Positions 24,812-34,225 of a stretch of 64,000 bases of DNA are shown piece after piece (within the stretch, counting starts at the first letter, position 1; every line of letters starts with the position of its first letter). Under the pieces are notes generated by a model. It was not told where the DNA came from. It was given only the letters and a program-made list of their open reading frames with translations, and did no database searches. The translations under genes were made by a program, and so were the position numbers. The stretch comes from Maritimibacter fusiformis. Its GTDB lineage: Bacteria; Pseudomonadota; Alphaproteobacteria; Rhodobacterales; Rhodobacteraceae. The stretch spans positions 1 through 64,000 of the forward strand of contig NZ_VSIY01000013.1 of the NCBI RefSeq assembly GCF_008086115.1, given 5' to 3'.

Positions 24812-25608
24812 TGGCGCGGCTCACCTTCACCATCCTCGGCTGCGGCTCGTCGGGTGGCGTGCCGCGCCTGGGCAACAACTGGGGCGACTGCGACCCGACG
24901 AACCCCAGGAACCGCCGGGGCCGCTGCTCGATGCTGATCACCCGCGAGGACAGCGGCGGCGCGACCCAGGTTCTGATCGACACCTCGCCCGACCTGCGCG
25001 CGCAACTGCTCGACGCGGACGTGGCGACGCTGGACGCGGTGGTCTACACCCATTCCCACGCAGACCATGTCCACGGTATCGACGACTTGCGCCAGGTGGT
25101 GTTCAACCGCCGCGCCCGCCTGCCGGTCTGGGCCGATCCGGCCACGCAAGAGGCGCTTTATGCCCGCTTCGGCTATGCCTTCATGCAGCCCGAAGGCTCT
25201 GCCTACCCGCCGATCCTCGACATGCACACGATCGACGGCGCCTTCACCATCGAGGGTGCCGGCGGCCCGATCACCCTGACTCCCTTCGAGGTCGAACATG
25301 GCCGCATCGACGCGCTGGGCTTTCGCGTCCATGACCTCGCCTACCTTCCGGACGTCTCGCGCATCAAGCGCCACGCCTGGGAGATTCTGCAGAACCTCGA
25401 CTGCTGGGTGCTCGACGCGCTCCGGCGTGACCCGCACCCGACCCACGCCCACCTCGCGCAATCGCTGGAGTGGCTGGAGCAATCTGGCGCGCGGCGCGGC
25501 GTGCTGACCAACATGCACATCGACCTCGACTACGAGACCGTGAAGGCCGAGACGCCCGACCACATCACCCCCGCGTATGACGGGATGACCATCACCTACG
25601 AGGTCTGA
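24811..25608 (+). CDS. MBL-fold metal-dependent hydrolase (PhnP-like)
   Basis: Metallo-beta-lactamase-fold phosphodiesterase-like protein of 265 residues. It opens TFTILGCGSSGGVPR and contains the zinc motif YTHSHADHVHGIDDLR, matching the PhnP/RNase Z-like branch. An insert with GDCDPTNPRNRRGRCS is typical of this orthologous group in alphaproteobacteria, usually found after tatD. The physiological substrate is not known. Confidence 0.9.
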   Translation: MARLTFTILGCGSSGGVPRLGNNWGDCDPTNPRNRRGRCSMLITREDSGGATQVLIDTSPDLRAQLLDADVATLDAVVYTHSHADHVHGIDDLRQVVFNRRARLPVWADPATQEALYARFGYAFMQPEGSAYPPILDMHTIDGAFTIEGAGGPITLTPFEVEHGRIDALGFRVHDLAYLPDVSRIKRHAWEILQNLDCWVLDALRRDPHPTHAHLAQSLEWLEQSGARRGVLTNMHIDLDYETVKAETPDHITPAYDGMTITYEV

Positions 25609-25638
25609 CGCGGTGCGCCCGGCCCCCCGGCAGACACC

Positions 25639-26568
25639 ATGAGCGCCCTGATCGACGTGATCCTGCCGGTCTTTCTGGTGATCGGATTTGGCTACGCGGT
25701 GACATGGCGCGGCTGGTTCTCGTCGGACGCGGTCGATGCGCTGATGCGTTTCACCCAGAATTTCGCCATCCCGGTCCTGCTGTTCTCTGCCATTTCGACG
25801 CTCGACCTGGCCGCGAATTTCGACCCGGCCCTGCTGGTCAGTTTCTACACCGGCGCGGTCGTGGGCTTTCTCGCCGGGCTGTTCGGGGCACGGTTTCTGT
25901 TCCACCGGCCCTGGCCCGACAGCGTCGCGGTCGGGTTTGCGACGCTGTTTTCCAACTCGGTGCTGCTTGGCCTGGCGATCACCGAAAACGCCTGGGGGCC
26001 AGAGGCGCTTGGCCCGAATTTCGCGATCATCGCGTTCCACGCGCCGTTTTGCTACACGCTCGGCATCACCGCGATGGAGTTCGCCCGCGCCCAGGGGCGC
26101 AGCATCCCGGCCACGCTGGCCTCGGTCGGGGCCGCGATGGCGCGCAATCCGCTGGTGATCGGCATCGCGCTGGGGGCGGCGGTGAACCTGACCGGCCTTG
26201 CCCTGCCCGGCGCCCTGCGCGAGGCGGTGGAGCTGATCGCACGCGCCGCCCTGCCAGCGGCCCTGTTCGGTCTTGGCGGTGTCCTCGTGCGCTACCGGCC
26301 CGAGGGCGATCTGCGGCTGGTCGGCTGGATCATGGCGGTGTCGCTGGGCCTGCATCCGGCCATCGTCTGGGTGATGGGATCGGCGCTCGACCTCACCCCC
26401 GGCCAGTTCCGCTCGGCGGTGCTGACGGCGGCGATGGCCCCGGGGATCAACGCCTATGTCTTTGCCAACATGTATGGCGTAGCCAAGCGCGTCGCGGCCA
26501 CGGCGGTGCTGGCCGCCACCGCAGGCTCGATCCTGAGCGTCTGGTTGTGGCTTGCGGTGCTGGGCTAG
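25639..26568 (+). CDS. AEC-family transporter (auxin efflux carrier type)
   Basis: Membrane protein of 309 residues with about ten hydrophobic segments in two halves. Features include an N-terminal LPVFLVIGFGYAVTWRGW, FTQNFAIPVLLFSAIS, and near the C-terminus MAPGINAYVFANMYGVAKR, typical of AEC permeases such as the malate carriers. It probably exports or exchanges small organic acids. Its stop meets the znuB stop on the opposite strand, the two ends overlapping by 4 nt. Confidence 0.9.
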   Translation: MSALIDVILPVFLVIGFGYAVTWRGWFSSDAVDALMRFTQNFAIPVLLFSAISTLDLAANFDPALLVSFYTGAVVGFLAGLFGARFLFHRPWPDSVAVGFATLFSNSVLLGLAITENAWGPEALGPNFAIIAFHAPFCYTLGITAMEFARAQGRSIPATLASVGAAMARNPLVIGIALGAAVNLTGLALPGALREAVELIARAALPAALFGLGGVLVRYRPEGDLRLVGWIMAVSLGLHPAIVWVMGSALDLTPGQFRSAVLTAAMAPGINAYVFANMYGVAKRVAATAVLAATAGSILSVWLWLAVLG

Positions 26569-27350
26569 CGCCGCCGCCCCGCCAGTGTCGTGACCACGAA
26601 CACCGCCGCCGCCGCCACCACGATCGACGGCCCGGCCGGCGTGTCGAACCACCACGACGCCCACAGCCCGCCCAGCGCCGCCAGCGCGCCGACCCCGACC
26701 GCGCCCAGCGCCATCGCCTCGGGCGAGCGGGCAAGACTGCGCGCCGCCGCCGCCGGGATGATCAGCATCGCCGCGATCAGCAGCGCGCCGACCACCTTCA
26801 GCGCCACCGCCACCACCACCGCCAGCGCCAGCGTCAGCACCAGCCCCTCGCGGTCCGCGTTGATGCCGGAGGCCGCCGCCAGTTCCCGGCTGAGCGTCGC
26901 CGTGAGCAGCCGCGACCAGCGCCAGACGATCAGCGCGACCACCAGCCCGGCCCCGCCCCAGATCACCGCCAGATCGGTTTTCGTCACCGCCAGGATGTCG
27001 CCGAACAGGAACGCCGACAGATCGACCCGCACCCCCGGCACGAAGGTGATCGCCACCAGCCCCAACGCCAGCGCCGAGTGGCTGACGACGCCCAGCGTCG
27101 CGTCCATCGCGTGCCCGCGCGTGCCCAGCCACGACACCGCCAGCCCCATCGCCAGCGCCACCGCCAGCGTGCCCAGCGTCACCGGCACCGACAGGATCAT
27201 CGCCAGCGCCACCCCCAGGATCGCCGCATGCGCCGTGGCATCGCCGAAATAGGCCATCCGCCGCCAGACCACGAAGCTGCCCAAGGGCCCGACGGCCAGC
27301 GCCAGCCCGACCCCGGCCAGGCCGGCGCGGATCAGGAAGTCATCCAGCAT
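26565..27350 (-). CDS. znuB: Zinc ABC transporter permease
   Basis: Inner-membrane permease of the high-affinity zinc importer, with 7-8 hydrophobic segments in about 261 residues (MLDDFLIRAGLAGVGLALAV; YFGDATAHAAILGVALAM; VGALLIAAMLIIPAAAARSL). ATG 27350 is used because the upstream extension only reads the His-rich end of znuC in another frame. It overlaps the end of znuC by 11 nt, indicating coupling within znuC-znuB. Confidence 0.95.
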   Translation of the reverse strand: MLDDFLIRAGLAGVGLALAVGPLGSFVVWRRMAYFGDATAHAAILGVALAMILSVPVTLGTLAVALAMGLAVSWLGTRGHAMDATLGVVSHSALALGLVAITFVPGVRVDLSAFLFGDILAVTKTDLAVIWGGAGLVVALIVWRWSRLLTATLSRELAAASGINADREGLVLTLALAVVVAVALKVVGALLIAAMLIIPAAAARSLARSPEAMALGAVGVGALAALGGLWASWWFDTPAGPSIVVAAAAVFVVTTLAGRRR

Positions 27351-28086
27351 CCTTGTCCCCGTGATCGTGATCGTGGTCGTGGTGGTGATGGTCATGGTCG
27401 TGCTGATAGAGCGCCAGCGCCCCTTGCGTGCCATGCCCGAACAGCGCGCGGTATTCCGGCGCGTCGCGCACCACGTTCGGCGTGCCTTCGCAACAGACGT
27501 GGTGGTTCAGGCAGATCACCCGGTCGGACGCGCTCATCACCACGTGCAGATCGTGGCTGACCAGGAACACGCCGCAGCCCAGCGCCTGCCGCACCTCTTC
27601 CAGCAGCCGGTAGAACGCCGCCTCGCCGGGCTGGTCGAGGCCCTGCGTCGGCTCGTCCAGCAGCAAAAGCTCGGGGTCGGTCAGAAGGGCACGCGCCAGC
27701 AGCACGCGCTGAAACTGCCCACCGGACAAATCCGACATTTGCCGCTGCTCCAACCCCGCAATTCCGGTCTGACCGACCACTTTTTCAACTTTTCGCGCCC
27801 CATGCCGCACCGGCAGCGACAGGAACCGCGCGACCGTCAAAGGCAGGCTGGGGTCGATGTGCAGCCGTTGCGGGACGTATCCGATCCGCAGCCCCGGCTT
27901 GCGCACGACCCGGCCCCGATCCGGGCGCACCACGCCCAGAAGCGCCTTGACCAGCGTCGACTTGCCCGAGCCGTTGGGGCCGACCAGCGTGACGATCTCG
28001 CCCGCCTCGACATGCACGTCGACCCCGTCCAGCACCGGGTTGCCGCCATAGGCGACCGACAGGTCATTGGCCTCGATCAGGTTCAT
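27340..28086 (-). CDS. znuC: Zinc ABC transporter ATP-binding protein
   Basis: ATPase of the zinc importer, about 248 residues. Walker A is VGPNGSGKSTLVKAL, the signature LSGGQFQRVLLARAL and Walker B LLLLDEPTQGLDQP. The C-terminus carries a dense His/Asp tail (HDHDHHHHDHDHDHGDKD), probably a zinc-binding extension. ATG 28086 gives the normal N-terminus MNLIEANDLSVAYGG. It follows zur with a 4-nt overlap, so zur-znuC-znuB is one operon. Confidence 0.96.
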   Translation of the reverse strand: MNLIEANDLSVAYGGNPVLDGVDVHVEAGEIVTLVGPNGSGKSTLVKALLGVVRPDRGRVVRKPGLRIGYVPQRLHIDPSLPLTVARFLSLPVRHGARKVEKVVGQTGIAGLEQRQMSDLSGGQFQRVLLARALLTDPELLLLDEPTQGLDQPGEAAFYRLLEEVRQALGCGVFLVSHDLHVVMSASDRVICLNHHVCCEGTPNVVRDAPEYRALFGHGTQGALALYQHDHDHHHHDHDHDHGDKDAG

Positions 28087-28571
28087 CCGGCCGCCTCGCG
28101 GCAGGCCGGGCACAGCCCGACCGCCTCGATACTCGCCCGCTCGACGGAGAAGCCCAGCCCCGCCGCGGCCCCGTCGAGCGCCGCCAGAACCGGCTCGCCC
28201 GGCGCTTCGGCCAGCGCATCGCAGCCGGTGCAGATCAGGAACACCGGCGCATGGGCATCGCCCGGCCGGGTGCAGGCGGTGAAGGCATTCAGCCGGCGGA
28301 CCCGGTGCGCCAAACCCTGCTCGACAAGGAACTCCAGCGCCCGGTAGGCGACCGGCGGCTGCGATCCGAAGCCCTCCGCCGCCAGCACGCCCAGCACCTC
28401 GTAGGCCCCCATCGCCCGGTGTTCGGCCAGCAGGATCTCCAGCGTCCGGCGGCGCACCGGCGTCAGCCGCGCGCCGCTCCGCGCACAGACCGCGTCGGCC
28501 CAGGCCAGCGCCTCGTCGGCGCAGGCATCGTGGTCATGGTCGTGAAAGGCGGCGGCGGGGCTGTCGGTCAT
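28083..28571 (-). CDS. zur: Zinc uptake regulator (Fur family)
   Basis: Fur-family repressor of 162 residues. It has a winged helix (LTPVRRRTLEILLAEHRAMG; VAYRALEFLVEQGLAHRV) and a dimerisation domain with two Cys pairs (ICTGC and GLCPAC) for structural zinc. An N-terminal HDHDHDAC stretch may add metal binding. The gene neighbourhood (znuC, znuB, divergent znuA) identifies it as Zur. It probably represses both directions through the two boxes at 28595-28609 and 28630-28644. Confidence 0.93.
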   Translation of the reverse strand: MTDSPAAAFHDHDHDACADEALAWADAVCARSGARLTPVRRRTLEILLAEHRAMGAYEVLGVLAAEGFGSQPPVAYRALEFLVEQGLAHRVRRLNAFTACTRPGDAHAPVFLICTGCDALAEAPGEPVLAALDGAAAGLGFSVERASIEAVGLCPACREAAG

Positions 28572-28594
28572 GGTCGGGCCTTGCGGGTCAGGTC

Positions 28595-28609
28595 GCATTA
28601 TACTATTAC
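28595..28609 (-). promoter_or_regulatory. Zur-like box, zur-znuCB side
   Basis: The minus strand reads GTAATAGTATAATGC, an A+T-rich dyad in a G+C-rich region, 24 nt upstream of the zur start. It matches the box at 28630-28644 in 12 of 15 positions. Confidence 0.6.
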
Positions 28610-28629
28610 ACCGGCAGATCGCCCGCAAG

Positions 28630-28644
28630 GTAATAACATAACGC
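28630..28644 (+). promoter_or_regulatory. Zur-like box, znuA side
   Basis: GTAATAACATAACGC lies 10 nt upstream of the znuA start, oriented opposite to the box on the zur side. Zinc-loaded Zur bound here would block znuA transcription. Confidence 0.6.
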
Positions 28645-28654
28645 CTGGTATCCC

Positions 28655-29527
28655 ATGCTCCGCCTCATCGCCCTCCTCGCCCTCCTCGCCCTTCTCGCCC
28701 TTCCCGCCCGTGCCGACCCGCCCCGCGTGGTCGCCGACATCGCCCCGGTGCATTCGCTGCTCGCGCAGGTGATGGCCGGCGTGGCCGAACCTGCCCTGCT
28801 GCTGGATGGCAGCGCCAATCCCCATGACATGCAGATGCGCCCAAGCCAGGCCCGGCTTCTGGCCCGCGCCGACCTGGTGGTCTGGATCGGCCCGGCGCTC
28901 AGCCCGTGGCTGGCCTCGGCGCTCGAAGGGTTGAGCGTTGCCGACCAGATCATCCTGCTCGACGCGCCCCAAGATGCCGCCCACGACGACGGCGACGACG
29001 ACCACCACCACGGCCCCGATCCGCATGTCTGGCTGTCGCCCGCCAACGCCCGCGCCTGGGTGACGCTGTTCGCCGACGACCTCGCCGCGCGCGACCCCGA
29101 CAACGCCGCCGCTTACCGCGCCAACGCGGCCCGGGCCGAGGCCGCGCTGATCGATCTGGAGGCCGCCATCGCCGCCCGCCTCGCCCCCTACCAAGGGGCC
29201 GAGATCGTCACCCTGCACGACGCCTTCGGCCATTTCGCGGACAGCTTCGGCATCGAGATCGCCGGCACCCTGCGCCCCAGCGACGCCACCGCGCCCTCGG
29301 TCGCCGCGACGGTCGCCCTCAAGGCGCTGGTGGCCGAACACGGCGTGACCTGCGCCTTTGCCGAACCGGGCTTCGATCCCGACCTGCTGACCGCCATCGC
29401 GGGCGAGACCGGCCTTCGCACCGGCACGCTCGACGCCACCGGCGCGCTGCAGGTGCCGGGGCCGGGGCACTACGCCGCCACCCTCACCGCGCTTGCCGAT
29501 GAACTCGCGCGCTGCCTGGGCGAGTAG
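28655..29527 (+). CDS. znuA: Zinc ABC transporter substrate-binding protein
   Basis: Periplasmic zinc-binding protein of 290 residues with signal peptide (MLRLIALLALLALLALPARA). Family motifs: DIAPVHSLLAQVMAGV (ligand His), NPHDMQMRPSQARLL (His), the acidic/His loop DDGDDDHHHGPDPHVWLSP, and LHDAFGHFADSFG. The short His/Asp loop is the flexible zinc-capturing region of ZnuA. Its stop lies 6 nt from the convergent oxoprolinase stop. Confidence 0.96.
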   Translation: MLRLIALLALLALLALPARADPPRVVADIAPVHSLLAQVMAGVAEPALLLDGSANPHDMQMRPSQARLLARADLVVWIGPALSPWLASALEGLSVADQIILLDAPQDAAHDDGDDDHHHGPDPHVWLSPANARAWVTLFADDLAARDPDNAAAYRANAARAEAALIDLEAAIAARLAPYQGAEIVTLHDAFGHFADSFGIEIAGTLRPSDATAPSVAATVALKALVAEHGVTCAFAEPGFDPDLLTAIAGETGLRTGTLDATGALQVPGPGHYAATLTALADELARCLGE

Positions 29528-29533
29528 CGCCGC

Positions 29534-32500
29534 CTAGGCCTTGCCCCAGCCGCCGCCGCCCGGCGTGCGCATCTCGAACACCGCCCCGGCGGGCAGTTCG
29601 ACCTCGGCATTGCCGCCCAGTGCCTCGCACCGCCCATCGGGCCATTGCGCGATATTCTCGCCGACCGCGCCGGGCGCCCCGCCCTCGGACCCGAACGGGG
29701 CCACCTTGCGGCTAAGGCTCAGCGTCGTCACCGTCACCGGCTGAAGAAATCTCAGCCGCCGCACCACCCCGTCGCCGCCCTGCCAGCGCCCGGCCCCGCC
29801 CGAGCCGCGCCGGATCGAGAATTCCTCCAGCCGCACCGGAAAGCGTTTTTCCAGCACCTCGGGGTCGGTCATGCGGGTGTTGGTCATGTGGCTCTGCACC
29901 GCGTCGCAGCCATGAAACCCCGGCCCCGCCCCGGTGCCGCCCGCGATGGTTTCGTAGTTCTGGAAATCCTCGTTGCCCCAGATGAAATTGTTCATCGTCC
30001 CCTGCGATCCGGCCATCGCGCCCAAGGCCCCCATCAGCGCATTGCACGCCGCCTGGCTGACCTCGGTGTTGCCCGCGATCACCGCCGCCGGATAACTCGG
30101 GTTCAGCATCGAGCCTTCCGGCACCACGATCTCGATGGGCCTGAGACAGCCCTCGTTCAGCGGGATGTCCGCCCCGACCAATGTGCGAAACGTGTAAAGA
30201 ACCACCGCTCGGGCAATCGAAAGCGGCGCGTTATAGTTGCCTTTGTGCTGGTCGCTGGTGCCGGTGAAATCCACCCTCGCGGTCCGCGCGGCGCGGTCCA
30301 CGGTCACCGCCACACGGATCTCGGCACCGTGATCCAGCGGATAGGTGAACGCCCCGTCGGCCAGCCGGTCGATCACCCGGCGCACGCTTTCACACGCATT
30401 GTCCTGCACGTGGCCCATGTAGGCCTCGACCACGTCGCGCCCGTAGCGCTCGACCACCTTGATGAGTTCGCGCCGCCCGGTCTCGTTTGCCGCGACCTGC
30501 GCCTTGAGGTCGGCGATGTTCTGATCCGGGTTACGCGCCGGATAACGGCCCGAGGCCAGCACCCCCCGCGCCGCGTCCTCGCGAAACACGCCGCCATCGA
30601 CCAGTTGCATGGTGTCGATCACCACGCCCTCCTCCTCGATCCGGGTCGAGTCCGGCGGGCCGGAGCCGGGCGTGCGCCCGCCGATATCGGCATGGTGCCC
30701 GCGCGATCCCAGCCAGACCGCGACCCGCTCGCCAACGAACACCGGTGTCACCACCGTCACATCCGGCAGGTGGGTGCCGCCGTTGAACGGCGAGTTCAGC
30801 ATGTAGGCATCACCCGGTCGCAACCGCCCCGCCGTCTCGCGCATCACCGTGCGGATGGAATCGGCCATCGAGCCCAGATGCACCGGCACATGCGGCGCGT
30901 TCGCCACCAGGTCGCCCGCCGCGTCGAAGATCGCGCAGGAGAAATCCAGCCGCTCCTTGATGTTCACGCTCCAGGACGTGTTGGCCAGCGTCGCGCCCAT
31001 CTGATCGGCCACCGACATGAACAGGTTGTTGAACACCTCGAGCAGCACCGGGTCGGCCTCGGTCCCGGCGGCGTCCTCGCGCGCCGCTGCCTCGGCCCGC
31101 TCCAGGATCAGGTTGCCAAGCTCGTCCACAACCGCGCCCCAGCCCGGTTCCAGAACCGTGGTGCCGGTGTCCTCGCGGATGATCGCCGGGCCGTCGATCC
31201 GCGCGCCCACGCGAAGGCAGTCGCGGTCAAAGACCGGCACATCGCGCCAGCCGCCGAAATGCGCGCGCACCCGGTCGATCGGCTGCCCGTCGCCCTCGGG
31301 CGCCACCGCCGTGCGCTCGGCCCCGGTCGCGCCGATGGCCTCGACCGCCAGCGCCTCGAACAGCACCGCACGTTCCGGCGAGGCAAAGCCGAACCGCGCC
31401 TTGTGCGCCGCCTCGAACGCCGCCTGCATGCCTTCGACCGTCCCGAACTCCACCTCGAGCGGCTGGTGCGAGCCGTCATAGCGCAGATGTGCGCGGCGCT
31501 GGCTGGTCACCTCCGCCACGCCCTGCGCGCGCACCTCGGCCTCGGCCTCCTCCACCAGCGCCGCCACCCGCCTCATAGCCATCGCGTCCTCCAACGGCGC
31601 GTCAAACTGCACTTCACGCAGCGCCCGGATATCCGCCAGCCCCATCCCGAAGGCCGACAGCACCCCCGCGAACGGATGCAAGAACACCCGCCGCATCCCC
31701 AGCGCATCGGCCACAAGGCAGGCATGTTGCCCGCCCGCACCGCCAAAGCACTGCAGCGTATAGCCGGTCACGTCATGGCCGCGCGCCACGCTGATCTTCT
31801 TGATCGCGGCGGCCATGTTGTCGACGGCGATGCGCAGAAAGCCCTCGGCGACCTCCTCGGGTGCGGCCTCGGGCAGGCCCGTCGCCGCGGCTATCTCGGC
31901 CGCCATCGCGGAGAATCCCGCCTTCACCGCCGAAACATCCAGCGCCTCGTCGCCCCCCGGCCCGAACACCGCCGGGAAATGCTCCGGCGACAACCGCCCC
32001 AGCATCACGTTGCAATCGGTCACCGTCAGCGGCCCGCCGCGCCGGTAACACGCCGGCCCCGGATCGGCCCCCGCACTTTCGGGGCCGACCTGATAGCGCC
32101 CGTCGCGAAACGTGCAGATCGAGCCGCCGCCCGCCGCGACCGTGTGAATATCCATCATCGGCGCGCGCATCCGCACACCCGCCACCTCGGTCTCGAAACT
32201 GCGCTCATAGCTGCCCGCATAGTGGCTCACGTCGGTCGAGGTGCCGCCCATGTCAAACCCGATCAGCCGGTCGAACCCCGCCGCCTCGGCGGTGCGAACC
32301 ATGCCGACGATACCGCCCGCCGGCCCCGACAGGATCGCGTCCTTGCCCTGAAACCTGTGCGCATCGGTCAGCCCGCCATTGGACTGCATGAAATAAAGCC
32401 CGCCGGTTGCCCGCCCAAGGTCCAGCGCCCCCTCCACCTGCGCCACGTAGCGGCGCAGGATCGGCGACAGGTAGGCATCGACCACCGTGGTATCGCCGCG

Positions 32501-33115
32501 CCCGACCAGCTTGGCCAGCCGCGACACCTCGTGACTGGTCGAGACCTGCGTGAACCCCGCCGCCACCGCCAGTTCCGCCGCCTGCACCTCATGCGCCGGG
32601 TTCACATGCGCGTGCAGAAAGGCAATCGCCACCGCCTCGATGCCCTCGGCCCGCGCCTTGGCCAGCCCCTCGGCCAACGCCGCCTCGTCCAACGCACGCA
32701 GCACGCCGCCCTCGGCATCCAGCCGTTCGTCGGCCTCGATGACCGCCTCATACAGCAGATCGGGCCGGGTGATCTTCAGGTCAAACAACCGTGGCCGCGT
32801 CTGGTAGCCGATGCGCAGCAGATCGCCAAACCCTTGCGTGATCACCAAAAGCGTGCGGTCGCCCTTGCGCTCGAGCAGCGCATTCGTGGCCACCGTGGTC
32901 CCCATCTTGACCGCCCGGATCGCGCCATCGGCAATCGCCTGACCGTCAACCAGCCCCAGCGCCCGCCGTATCCCCTCGACCGCCGCATCGGCGTAGCGTC
33001 CGGGGTTCTCGCTCAAAAGCTTCAGCGTCGTGAGCCCGCCACCCGGCGCGCGTGCCACCACATCGGTGAATGTGCCGCCCCGGTCGATCCAGAACTCCCA
33101 TTGTCCGCCCGCCAT
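29534..33115 (-). CDS. 5-oxoprolinase / hydantoinase, fused A and B subunits
   Basis: ATP-dependent amidohydrolase of about 1193 residues that joins the HyuA-like domain ([29 protein letters not shown]) and the HyuB-like domain ([40 protein letters not shown]) in one chain, as in ATP-hydrolysing 5-oxoprolinase. The C-terminus ends PGGGGWG. Expected reaction: 5-oxoproline plus ATP to glutamate; hydantoin cleavage is possible. ATG 33115 has a GAGGA ribosome site, while ATG 33142 does not. It stands alone on its strand. A link to the gamma-glutamyl chemistry of the nearby polyamine genes is possible but unproven. Confidence 0.9.
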   Translation of the reverse strand: MAGGQWEFWIDRGGTFTDVVARAPGGGLTTLKLLSENPGRYADAAVEGIRRALGLVDGQAIADGAIRAVKMGTTVATNALLERKGDRTLLVITQGFGDLLRIGYQTRPRLFDLKITRPDLLYEAVIEADERLDAEGGVLRALDEAALAEGLAKARAEGIEAVAIAFLHAHVNPAHEVQAAELAVAAGFTQVSTSHEVSRLAKLVGRGDTTVVDAYLSPILRRYVAQVEGALDLGRATGGLYFMQSNGGLTDAHRFQGKDAILSGPAGGIVGMVRTAEAAGFDRLIGFDMGGTSTDVSHYAGSYERSFETEVAGVRMRAPMMDIHTVAAGGGSICTFRDGRYQVGPESAGADPGPACYRRGGPLTVTDCNVMLGRLSPEHFPAVFGPGGDEALDVSAVKAGFSAMAAEIAAATGLPEAAPEEVAEGFLRIAVDNMAAAIKKISVARGHDVTGYTLQCFGGAGGQHACLVADALGMRRVFLHPFAGVLSAFGMGLADIRALREVQFDAPLEDAMAMRRVAALVEEAEAEVRAQGVAEVTSQRRAHLRYDGSHQPLEVEFGTVEGMQAAFEAAHKARFGFASPERAVLFEALAVEAIGATGAERTAVAPEGDGQPIDRVRAHFGGWRDVPVFDRDCLRVGARIDGPAIIREDTGTTVLEPGWGAVVDELGNLILERAEAAAREDAAGTEADPVLLEVFNNLFMSVADQMGATLANTSWSVNIKERLDFSCAIFDAAGDLVANAPHVPVHLGSMADSIRTVMRETAGRLRPGDAYMLNSPFNGGTHLPDVTVVTPVFVGERVAVWLGSRGHHADIGGRTPGSGPPDSTRIEEEGVVIDTMQLVDGGVFREDAARGVLASGRYPARNPDQNIADLKAQVAANETGRRELIKVVERYGRDVVEAYMGHVQDNACESVRRVIDRLADGAFTYPLDHGAEIRVAVTVDRAARTARVDFTGTSDQHKGNYNAPLSIARAVVLYTFRTLVGADIPLNEGCLRPIEIVVPEGSMLNPSYPAAVIAGNTEVSQAACNALMGALGAMAGSQGTMNNFIWGNEDFQNYETIAGGTGAGPGFHGCDAVQSHMTNTRMTDPEVLEKRFPVRLEEFSIRRGSGGAGRWQGGDGVVRRLRFLQPVTVTTLSLSRKVAPFGSEGGAPGAVGENIAQWPDGRCEALGGNAEVELPAGAVFEMRTPGGGGWGKA

Positions 33116-33241
33116 GCCGTCCTCGCTCAAACCGCCGGTCATGGGTCAGGCATGGCGCGGCCATTGTCAATCTGGCCCCGGTGATCCACCCTAACCGCAG
33201 CGCCGTAATCCACCTGACCCGCGCCACGCAAAGGGAACGCC

Positions 33242-34225
33242 ATGTCGCGCCAACTGAAGCTGACCTGGGGTCTGTCGATCCTCGCCGCGCTCATCGCGAC
33301 GCTGGCGCTTCTCACCCTGCGACCCTTCATCGACGGCATCCAGTTCGCGCCCGACCAGGGCTTCAACTGGTATTTCTGGAAACGCCCCGACCCCGACACC
33401 CTCAGCCGGGCCAGCGTCTGGGGCGCCTATGTGCTTCATCAGGTGTTCATCTGGGGCGTGATCGCCTGGGCCAAGACCAACCGCGACCGCCTGCGCGACC
33501 GAAACCGGATGCACCCGATCAACTGGATCGCGCTGGGCGGCACCGCATTCTTCGTGGGCCTCCACTACCTGCAAACCGCCGTCTTCTATGACGGTCTCGG
33601 GCAAGACCTGCCCGTCATCACCTCGCAAGGCTCGGTGATCCTGCTGCTGGTCATCGTCCTGATCATGGAGGCCCCGCGCCGTGGCCTGTTCTTCGGCACC
33701 GGCAAAAGCTGGTTCGCCGGGATCAAGCCGATCCTGATCCGCTACCACGGCTATTACTTCGCCTGGGCCATCACCTTCACCTACTGGTATCACCCGATGG
33801 AACTGACCGGCGGCCACCTGTTGGGCTTTTTCTACACCTTCCTTCTGTTCCTGCAGGCCGCCTTCGTCTTCACCCGCGTGCACAGCAACCGCTGGTGGAC
33901 CTTCACGCTCGAGGCTTCGGTGCTGATCCACGGCGTCGTGGTCGCGCTGGTGGCCGGGCAGGAGTTCTGGACGATGTTCTTCTTCGGCTTCCTGTTCCTC
34001 GTGGTGGTCACCCAGATGCATGGGCTGAAGCTTCCGCGCGCCGCCCTCTGGGGCATCGCGGGCCTGTCCGTCGCGGCCATGCTGGCGGTCTATTCGCAGA
34101 AGGGCTGGGGCGCGATGAACGAGGTCGTGCGCATCCCGGCGATCGAATACGGGCTGGCCATCGCCATCGGCGGCGCGATCCTCGCGGGCCGCTGGCTGGT
34201 CCGCCGCCGGACCGCGTCAGCCTAG
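33242..34225 (+). CDS. Unknown polytopic membrane protein
   Basis: Protein of 327 residues with about nine hydrophobic segments (ILAALIATLALLTL near the start; VILLLVIVLIMEAP; LLGFFYTFLLFLQAAFVF; VVVALVAGQEFWTMFFFGF). Aromatic and His-rich loops such as NWYFWKRPDPD and YHGYYFAWAITFTYWYHPME stand out. I do not recognise the family. It is divergent from the oxoprolinase, and its stop overlaps the stop of the downstream convergent oxidase gene by four bases. Confidence 0.75.
   Translation: MSRQLKLTWGLSILAALIATLALLTLRPFIDGIQFAPDQGFNWYFWKRPDPDTLSRASVWGAYVLHQVFIWGVIAWAKTNRDRLRDRNRMHPINWIALGGTAFFVGLHYLQTAVFYDGLGQDLPVITSQGSVILLLVIVLIMEAPRRGLFFGTGKSWFAGIKPILIRYHGYYFAWAITFTYWYHPMELTGGHLLGFFYTFLLFLQAAFVFTRVHSNRWWTFTLEASVLIHGVVVALVAGQEFWTMFFFGFLFLVVVTQMHGLKLPRAALWGIAGLSVAAMLAVYSQKGWGAMNEVVRIPAIEYGLAIAIGGAILAGRWLVRRRTASA

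Noticed and set aside
24736..27132. Open frame of about 800 codons on the minus strand
   Set aside because: It runs antisense to the MBL-hydrolase and AEC genes and overlaps znuB in another frame; no recognisable protein sequence.
29645..33184. Open frame of more than 1100 codons on the plus strand
   Set aside because: It lies antisense to the fused oxoprolinase, is Arg/His/Pro-rich without any domain, and follows from the high G+C content at third codon positions of the real gene.
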